Source: SZUA-430 sp964547645 (GTDB lineage: Bacteria; Pseudomonadota; Alphaproteobacteria; Micropepsales; Micropepsaceae). From it: a DNA stretch of 64,000 nucleotides. The notes below the pieces were generated by a model, which was given only the letters and a program-made list of their open reading frames with translations, did no database searches and had not been told where the DNA came from. The stretch covers positions 39,187 through 103,186 of the forward strand of contig CAZJOM010000002.1 of assembly GCA_964547645.1 (NCBI GenBank). Reading direction: 5' to 3'. Shown piece by piece: positions 58,025-64,000 of the stretch. The position numbers were made by a program, and so were the translations under genes. Every line of letters begins with the position of its first letter. Positions within the stretch are counted from its first letter, which is position 1.

Positions 58025-60243
58025 AGCCAGCGATTGAGCCACCCAAAGAAATAGCATCGGAAGGCGGATCTGCGCAGGCGTTGCGGTGGAGTTTGCCGTC
58101 GCTCGGATCGATTCGTCTGCGCCGGCTGTCGCCAGGTCAGTGGGCGCTGGGGCTGTTCGGCATTGCGTGTCTGATCGGCATTGCGGTGATCTTGTGGCCG
58201 GAGGCGGCGGGGCTTGGCGGTCTTGCGTTCTTGGTAGGGCTCACACTTTGCGGCGCAGCTTTGATGTTCACGATGACGGCCGGGCGGCTGGTGCCGCCGG
58301 AAGCGCCGGCTCGGCTATTCGGCGCGGCGTTGGATACCGATCAGCGCGCCTGCTGCATCACGGCGCCGGACGGGTCGGTCGCCTATGCGAACGCGGCTTG
58401 GCGCAAGACGTTCGGGCAGAGCGCGTCGGGTGGTGACGTGCTGCCGGTCGCGGGGTTTTCCGCCGATCCGGAAACGGCGCAGCGGCTCTATAAGCTTGTC
58501 CGCGCGGCGAGCCTGAAGGAAGCGCATGAAGAGGAGCTGAAGCTCAAAAATCTCGCCGGTAAGTGGGTGCACGTCGCGGTCGCTTCGATCAGCAGCCTTG
58601 GGCACACCGTATGGCGGATCACGGAAGTGTCGTCGCGTCGGCCCGTGCTGCAGACGGTCGACGCCGCCAAGCAGTCGGTTGTCGTGCAACTGCGGCCGTT
58701 CGAAGGGGCGCTGCTGCCCGGTGTTAGCGACGGGATTCGCATTCCGCGCTTCATTCAGGATGCACCGGTCGGCATTGCGTTGATCGACGGCGACGGCGTG
58801 ATCAGCGAGGCGAACACTGCTTTCGCGGCGCTCATCGGCGCCGATCTGCAGAGGCTGAAGGGTAAGCCTGCGTTCGACATGATGCGCGATCTGACCGTGC
58901 AAGAGGCGAAGGCGCGGCTGTCGTCGCTCAGCGTCGGCGAGGTGAGCCGCGCGCCGGTCGATGTGCGTTTCAAGTCGGGCAACGAACGGACGGCGCAGCT
59001 TTTTGCCAGCCGGTTTGATCCGGCGGATACGGGCGGCACGGCCTATGCGATCTTCCTGATCGATACGACGGGGCACACGGCGCTGGAGACGCAGTTCGCG
59101 CAGTCGCAGAAGATGCAGGCGGTGGGCCAACTCGCCGGCGGCATCGCGCACGACTTCAACAATCTGATCACCGTCATCAACGGTTATGCCGAGTTGCTGC
59201 TGCAACGGCATCAGCCGGGCGATCCGTCGTTTGCGGACTTGAACGATATCCGCAACACCGGCCTGCGCGCTGCGTCGCTGGTGCGGCAGCTCGTGGCGTT
59301 TTCGCGGCAGCAGACGCTTGAGCCGCAGATGCTGACCCTGACCGATCTGGTCGCGGATTGGTCGGTGACGTTGCGGCGGCTGATCGGCGACCGGGTGAAG
59401 TTGAAGGTCGATCACGGGCGCGATCTGTGGCCGGTGATGGCGGACCCCAACCAACTCGGCAACGCGCTGATCAACCTTGCGGTCAATGCGCGTGACGCGA
59501 TGCCGAACGGTGGCGCCTTGACCATCCGCACCTCGAACGTCAGCGTCGAGGAGACGAAGTCGCTCGGCCATGTGTTGATGCCGTCGGGCGAGTTCGTGAC
59601 GATCGAGGTGGAAGACACCGGCATAGGCATTCCGAAGGAGAACCTCGGCAAGATCTTCGAGCCGTTCTTTACGACGAAGGAAAAGGGACACGGCACGGGG
59701 CTTGGGCTTGCGTCGGTGTACGGCATCGTCAAGCAGACGGGCGGCTACATCTTCCCCGAATCCGAGGTGGGCAAGGGGACGACGTTCCGGATCTATCTGC
59801 CGCGCTACATTCCGCCGCCGGTCACGGAAACGGTCGAGCCAGAGAAAGTGCATGTCCCGCGCGATCTCACCGGCTCGGGCACGATCCTTCTGGTCGAAGA
59901 CGAGGACGCGGTGCGCGACTTTGCGGTGCGTGCGCTGACGATGCGCGGCTACAAGGTGCTTGACGCCTGTGGCGGCGAAGAGGCGCTCGACATCGTGCGC
60001 GAGCATGACGGGACGATCGACTTGCTGATTTCCGACGTCGTGATGCCGGGCATGGAAGGCCCTGCGCTGGTGAAAGCCGTGCGAGAAATCATGCCGGGCC
60101 TGCGCGTGATCTTCATCTCGGGCTACGCCGAGGAAGCCTTCCGTAACTCACCCGATAGGCCGGAAGACTTCCTGTTCCTGCCCAAGCCGTTCAGCCTGAA
60201 ACAGCTGACGAGCAAGGTGAAAGAGGTGTTGGAGGAGGGGTAG
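58021..60243 (+). CDS. cckA: Hybrid sensor histidine kinase, CckA-like
   Basis: 740 residues. Two membrane helices lie at about residues 38-85. PAS-like regions follow (ACCITAPDGSVAYANAAWRK; FIQDAPVGIALIDGDGVISEANTAFAALIG). The kinase core has LAGGIAHDFNNLITVINGYAEL with phospho-acceptor His377, an N box NLAVNARDAMPNGG, and G boxes VEDTGIGIPK and GTGLGLASVYGIV. A C-terminal receiver has VEDEDAVRDF and phospho-acceptor Asp672 (SDVVMPGMEGPA). This matches CckA, which feeds the ChpT-CtrA cell-cycle pathway in Caulobacter and controls motility in other alphaproteobacteria. Confidence 0.9.
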   Translation: MKPAIEPPKEIASEGGSAQALRWSLPSLGSIRLRRLSPGQWALGLFGIACLIGIAVILWPEAAGLGGLAFLVGLTLCGAALMFTMTAGRLVPPEAPARLFGAALDTDQRACCITAPDGSVAYANAAWRKTFGQSASGGDVLPVAGFSADPETAQRLYKLVRAASLKEAHEEELKLKNLAGKWVHVAVASISSLGHTVWRITEVSSRRPVLQTVDAAKQSVVVQLRPFEGALLPGVSDGIRIPRFIQDAPVGIALIDGDGVISEANTAFAALIGADLQRLKGKPAFDMMRDLTVQEAKARLSSLSVGEVSRAPVDVRFKSGNERTAQLFASRFDPADTGGTAYAIFLIDTTGHTALETQFAQSQKMQAVGQLAGGIAHDFNNLITVINGYAELLLQRHQPGDPSFADLNDIRNTGLRAASLVRQLVAFSRQQTLEPQMLTLTDLVADWSVTLRRLIGDRVKLKVDHGRDLWPVMADPNQLGNALINLAVNARDAMPNGGALTIRTSNVSVEETKSLGHVLMPSGEFVTIEVEDTGIGIPKENLGKIFEPFFTTKEKGHGTGLGLASVYGIVKQTGGYIFPESEVGKGTTFRIYLPRYIPPPVTETVEPEKVHVPRDLTGSGTILLVEDEDAVRDFAVRALTMRGYKVLDACGGEEALDIVREHDGTIDLLISDVVMPGMEGPALVKAVREIMPGLRVIFISGYAEEAFRNSPDRPEDFLFLPKPFSLKQLTSKVKEVLEEG

Positions 60244-60303
60244 GAGGGTGTCGTCCCGACGTTGGCTCGACAGCGTCAGGCGTAAATGACATATTTGGTG
60301 GCA

Positions 60304-60564
60304 ATGAGCGTCAAACGAACCATCGAACTGAGCGCCGATGTCGTTGCCGCGCTAGCGCAAGTCGCGGAAGCGGGTGCGCAAACGCCTTCGCAAGTGATTG
60401 AACATGCGCTTGTTAGTTTTCTGCAGGACGCTGCTGAAACCGCAGATGACGCGGTGCGTTGGGAGCGGTATCTGCAAACCCGCAAGGGCGTGCCTATCGA
60501 GGCGGTCCGGCGATGGGTCGAGAGTTGGAATTCGGATAACGAATTGGCTACTCCAGTTCCGTGA
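60304..60564 (+). CDS. Ribbon-helix-helix-type antitoxin
   Basis: 86 residues from the ATG at 60304 (an ATG at 60286 is in frame). VKRTIELSADVVAALAQVAEAGAQTPSQVIEHALVSFLQDA has the strand-helix-helix look of CopG/ParD-like antitoxins. It overlaps the ParE-like frame by 4 bases (GTGA), the usual gene order of parDE modules. With the toxin broken, it may be a relic or act on a homologous toxin elsewhere. Confidence 0.7.
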   Translation: MSVKRTIELSADVVAALAQVAEAGAQTPSQVIEHALVSFLQDAAETADDAVRWERYLQTRKGVPIEAVRRWVESWNSDNELATPVP

Positions 60565-60846
60565 AGGTCATCTTTTCCGAAGATGCGCTGAGTGACATCC
60601 TTACGTCTACGAGAATTCCTGAATCCGGTTGCGCCACTCGCAGCGCAAAAGGCTGTCGCCGAGATCGTCAGCGGATGTGAGTCGCTAGCGACGTTCCCGG
60701 CGCGCGGGCGTGTTCGGCACGACGGCGCGCGGCAGATAGTGGTCCGGTTCGGTGCTAGCGGTTACATCGCCCGATACCGGATCGATACAATCCTCGAAGA
60801 AGTTGTTATTCTTCGCGTTCGGCATGCGCGCGAGTTGGAGCGCTAG
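60561..60846 (+). pseudogene. ParE/RelE-family toxin with a one-base frameshift
   Basis: From GTG 60561 the frame reads KVIFSEDALSDIL, then goes out of register. The next frame continues RLREFLNPVAPLAAQKAVAEIVSG and FPARGRVRHDGARQIVVRFGASGYIARYRI to EVVILRVRHARELER, all typical of ParE toxins. Removing the single A at 60603 joins the two halves into one 94-residue protein; the span is 286 bases, one more than a multiple of three. The toxin is therefore inactivated here, unless this is a sequencing error. Confidence 0.8.
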
Positions 60847-60848
60847 AG

Positions 60849-61232
60849 GTGACCGCCCTCGATCCCGAAGCCGTGCTCTACCGTGTGTTCTCGCAACGGT
60901 TTCCGACGGAGGATGCTTGTCTCGATCATCTTCTGAAGCTTCGGTTCGGCAATCCGGGCATCTGTCCGTCGTGCGGGCGGGCGGGGAAGTTTCATCGGTT
61001 GCGGCGAGCGCAGGCTTATGTGTGCCAGTGGTGCGCTTATCATATTCATCCGAAAGCGGGGACGCCGTTCGCGCGGACGCGTACGCCGCTGCAGGATTGG
61101 TACTACGTGATGTTTCTCTATTGCGCCGGGCACAAGCGCATGACGGCGCGCGAGGTGCAGCGGCAGTTGGCGGTGACCTATAAGACCGCGTGGCGGATCG
61201 CGAACGAGATCAAGGCGCATATGGCGATGTGA
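60849..61232 (+). CDS. IS1595-type zinc-ribbon transposase N-domain, lacking the catalytic domain
   Basis: 127 residues. CPSCGRAGKFHRLRRAQAYVCQWC is the zinc ribbon of IS1595-family (ISXO2-like) transposases, followed by the helix-turn-helix MTAREVQRQLAVTYKTAWRIANEIKAHM. A complete transposase is around 300 residues with a DDE domain; here the frame stops right after the HTH. No DDE frame follows to 61418, and no terminal repeats were found. It is either a remnant or a stand-alone DNA-binding protein. It starts 2 bases after the ParE frame ends. Confidence 0.75.
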   Translation: MTALDPEAVLYRVFSQRFPTEDACLDHLLKLRFGNPGICPSCGRAGKFHRLRRAQAYVCQWCAYHIHPKAGTPFARTRTPLQDWYYVMFLYCAGHKRMTAREVQRQLAVTYKTAWRIANEIKAHMAM

Positions 61233-61417
61233 CTTCCTTGCACTTGCCGGATGGTCGGCTTCGGGGTCATAGTGTCGTTCTGAGCCAAGAGGGATTCCCT
61301 CCACATGTGTAGCGTTATTCGCATCCGATAGCTGAGTTTCGGCTTCGCGCTTTTGTCGAGCCCGCGTGGGCGGCGGCGCGTTCACATGTCCTCTTCTCCA
61401 TTCAGTTCGGTACCTTC

Positions 61418-62557
61418 ATGGCTTACTTGGCGAACAGCGCGATCAATCGCGTCAATGTTCACTATGCGATTCAGGCGTTTGCATCGGCAGCGGCGGGGAC
61501 ATTCCTGCTCGTCTACTTCGTGCGCGCGGGGCTCTCGCTGCCGGGGGCGTTGTTGGCGCTGGCTGCGACCGTCTTGGGACGGTTCGTGTCGCGGCCGTTC
61601 GTTCTACCGGTGGCGAAGCGGTTCGGGTTGAAGGCGGCGCTGATCGTCGGGACGTTGTTGCTGGCCTGTCAGTATCCGGCGGCGGCCTATATCGACGGCG
61701 TGTCAATCGGACTGGTGCTGCGGTGTCTGTTTTCGGCGCTCGGCGATGCTTTCTATTGGACGAGCTATCACGCCTACTTTGCCTCGCTCGGCGACAGCGA
61801 GTATCGCGGGCATCAGATCAGCGCGCGGGAGGCGATCGTGGCGGTGATCGGCATCGTCGCGCCGATCGCGGGTACCTGGAGCATGGTCGCGCTTGGGGTT
61901 GGGGTGACATTCGTGGCGGCCGGGTTGGTGCAAGCGCTGGCCGTTCTGCCCTTGCTTGCGCTGCCGGCGCTGCGTGTGCGGGCGGAGGCGCCGGGGGCTT
62001 TCGTTCAGGCGCTGCCGGCCGCGCAAATCTTCGCGGCGCATGGGTGGTTCACCGGCGCGTTCATCCTGGTGTGGTGGATCGCGCTCTTCGTGGCGCTCGA
62101 CAAAAGTTATGCGTCGTTCGGCGGGGCGATGACGCTGGCCGCACTTGCGGGGGCGGCTGGAGGGTTGCTGCTCGGCAAGGGCATCGACGCGGGGCACGGT
62201 GCGCGCGCGGTCGTCTTTGTGTTTACGTTGATGGTTTTGGCGATCGTGTTGCGGGGTGCGAGCTTGGGGACACCTTGGTTGGCGGTCGTCGCCAACGTGC
62301 TCGGCGTGTTTGCGATGTGCTTCTACGTACCGACGCTGATGACCGCGCTCTACAATCTGGCCAAGGCCTCGCCGTGTCCGTTGCGTTTTCATATGGCGAC
62401 GGAGGGCGGGTGGGATATCGGTTGTTTCGTGGTGCTGCTGCTGTCGGCGGCGCTCATCTCCGGCGGCGTGGCGACGGGGATGACCGTACTGCTCGCGCTG
62501 CCGGCTGTCGTGGCGATCGGGGTGATGTTGCGGCGGCACTATGTGTCGGCGCCGTAA
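61418..62557 (+). CDS. MFS transporter
   Basis: 379 residues with 10-12 hydrophobic segments (FASAAAGTFLLVYFVRAGLSL, ALLALAATVLGRFVSRPFVLP, LALPALRV, GAFILVWWIALFVALDKSYAS, WLAVVANVLGVFAMCFYVP). AKRFGLKAALIVGTLLLA fits an MFS loop 2-helix 3 region. The substrate is unknown. The 185 bases before it show nothing notable, and a large inverted repeat follows it. Confidence 0.75.
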   Translation: MAYLANSAINRVNVHYAIQAFASAAAGTFLLVYFVRAGLSLPGALLALAATVLGRFVSRPFVLPVAKRFGLKAALIVGTLLLACQYPAAAYIDGVSIGLVLRCLFSALGDAFYWTSYHAYFASLGDSEYRGHQISAREAIVAVIGIVAPIAGTWSMVALGVGVTFVAAGLVQALAVLPLLALPALRVRAEAPGAFVQALPAAQIFAAHGWFTGAFILVWWIALFVALDKSYASFGGAMTLAALAGAAGGLLLGKGIDAGHGARAVVFVFTLMVLAIVLRGASLGTPWLAVVANVLGVFAMCFYVPTLMTALYNLAKASPCPLRFHMATEGGWDIGCFVVLLLSAALISGGVATGMTVLLALPAVVAIGVMLRRHYVSAP

Positions 62558-62562
62558 GGAAG

Positions 62563-62880
62563 AAAGAAGGTTTCACCACCAAGGGCACCGAGAGCACCAA
62601 GATGCTATGCGTGAGCTGGGACGGTGGTGCGGTTCATCGGTCGAGGTGTCTCACGCGAAGGCGCGAAGTACGCGAAGTGGAAGACGCGAAACGGCTTCGG
62701 CGCGGAGCGCCATTTGAAGTTGGAAAGTGCGCCTGCGGCGCGTGAAGGATTGCGTTCGCGTCTTTTTTCTTCGCGTACTTCGCGCCTTCGCGTGAGGTGT
62801 TTTCGGCTTTGCCTCGCGCATGGCGCGATCGAGTGTGCCGAGTGTCTTGGTGATCTTGGTGGTTCAACTCTTTTTCTTTG
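62563..62880. repeat. Nested intergenic inverted repeat with CACCAAG and CGCGAAG tandem motifs
   Basis: The outer arms 62563-62607 and 62836-62880 carry CACCACCAAGGGCACCGAG and its complement. The inner arms 62644-62690 and 62757-62806 carry TCACGCGAAGGCGCGAAG and its complement, nearly perfectly. Together they make a long two-stage hairpin of about 318 bases. Design and motif style match the element at 48450-48705, although the sequences differ. The remaining bases to recA (62881-63291) hold a small possible ORF and the LexA site. Confidence 0.82.
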
Positions 62881-63010
62881 CGGGTTGGGGCTTTGCGGGT
62901 TTGCGAATCTCGGGCGCGCCTGCTTTGGGCGCCATCGTTGCCAAGAGGCGGTCGAAGCGGGCCATGGCTTCTTGGGGGCGGCGTTGGGGTGGGGGTGGTT
63001 TTTTCTTCAT
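62864..63010 (-). CDS. Possible small Lys/Pro-rich protein
   Basis: 48 residues from the ATG at 63010, starting MKKKPPPPQRRPQEAMARFD and ending in a KPAKPQPAKKKS tail. A longer frame starts at 63109. The basic composition would suit nucleic-acid binding. It touches the right end of the inverted repeat. No family is recognised and low complexity makes it uncertain. Confidence 0.3.
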   Translation of the reverse strand: MKKKPPPPQRRPQEAMARFDRLLATMAPKAGAPEIRKPAKPQPAKKKS

Positions 63011-63157
63011 CGGGAGTGAGTCGCACGTGTCTTCGGGGGATAATTGCGCGGAAATGGGCGCGATGTTCGGGCTCTCCACAAGCGACGCTGTCGCGGACGC
63101 AGTGTGCATTAAAAGTTCTACGTTCTTAAGGGGGATATTTTTGTGGGGTCGTTTTTG

Positions 63158-63172
63158 GAACTAAGATTGAAC
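63158..63172. promoter_or_regulatory. LexA (SOS) box upstream of recA
   Basis: GAACTAAGATTGAAC is GAAC-N7-GAAC, the reverse complement of the GTTC-N7-GTTC box bound by LexA in alphaproteobacteria. It lies about 120 bases upstream of the recA ATG, the expected place for SOS control. Confidence 0.88.
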
Positions 63173-63291
63173 TTGAGTCTAAAAACATAACAATTTCAAT
63201 ATTTTAACCATCAGTTGCGAAATCGGAACGAAGTGCGTACATCTCATTGCGTTGCAGCCGCCCACCCCTGATGAAATAAGGAACAACGAAC

Positions 63292-64000
<709 letters not shown>

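Noticed and set aside
58315..60006. 563-codon open frame antisense to the CckA-like kinase
   Set aside because: Arg/His/Gln-rich shadow typical of high-GC coding DNA; the plus strand has clear kinase motifs.

Overview
The window is a high-GC, gene-dense stretch of an alphaproteobacterial chromosome, from a draft assembly with four 100-N gaps. The class is indicated by the flagellin regulators FlbT and FlaF beside short flagellins that start MLSVNTNY, a CckA-type hybrid kinase coupled to flhB, a recA preceded by a GAAC-N7-GAAC LexA box, and FlmG-like TPR/glycosyltransferase logic as in Caulobacter. No rRNA, tRNA or CRISPR was recognised, so the genus cannot be named. The layout resembles Caulobacterales or Rhodospirillales-like relatives.

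Region 1 (1-33 kb) is mixed housekeeping and accessory metabolism. It holds a partial MBL-fold hydrolase, a cupin protein, a phosphonate monoester hydrolase/sulfatase, chorismate mutase, a ferredoxin-NADP reductase with its [2Fe-2S] ferredoxin, and an HxlR/dienelactone hydrolase divergent pair with a palindromic operator. These are followed by a lone molybdopterin-binding subunit (form II CoxL-like) with a decayed C-terminal copy nearby, a class II aldolase, glpK, moaA-nadK, a LuxR-type regulator, an outer-membrane barrel, a Nudix hydrolase, a degenerate EAL protein, several methyltransferases, a TetR-linked ferredoxin/O-methyltransferase pair, an HTH-citrate synthase lacking one catalytic His, a MoxR/VWA pair, and a Tat-exported aldo/keto reductase.

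Region 2 (32-38 kb) is the flagellin locus: an FlmG-like TPR-glycosyltransferase, flbT-flaF, two flagellin genes each with a sigma-54 promoter and terminator, and a FlaG-like gene. Palindromes of the form CCGGCAAAATTTGCCGG near the promoters look like binding sites for an enhancer-binding protein of the FlbD kind.

Region 3 (38.9-53.3 kb) is a sugar locus that probably feeds flagellin glycosylation. pseB and pseC lie at the end of a tightly overlapping minus-strand run: C-methyltransferase-like, split transketolase N and C, SDR, ATP-grasp, GH57-like, pseB, pseC. A sulfotransferase and another methyltransferase follow. A short NeuB/PseI-type synthase and a cytidylyltransferase-PseG fusion are on the opposite strand. 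No PseH acetyltransferase is in the window. This gene set suggests a modified nonulosonic acid or related surface sugar and is the best candidate here for an undescribed pathway.

Region 4 (53.3-60.2 kb) holds flagellar export and rod genes: fliO-fliP on minus, and flgB-flgC-fliE-fliQ-fliR-flhB-cckA on plus, with flhB and cckA overlapping. Region 5 (60.3-64 kb) holds an antitoxin with a frameshifted ParE toxin, an isolated IS1595-type zinc-ribbon protein, an MFS transporter, a large nested inverted repeat, and recA running off the end.

Four conspicuous intergenic inverted repeats of different families (about 2.9, 29.4, 48.5 and 62.7 kb) punctuate the window. The four N gaps are each flanked by an exact 55-bp duplication; collapsing it restores an intact reading frame in the three genes affected.
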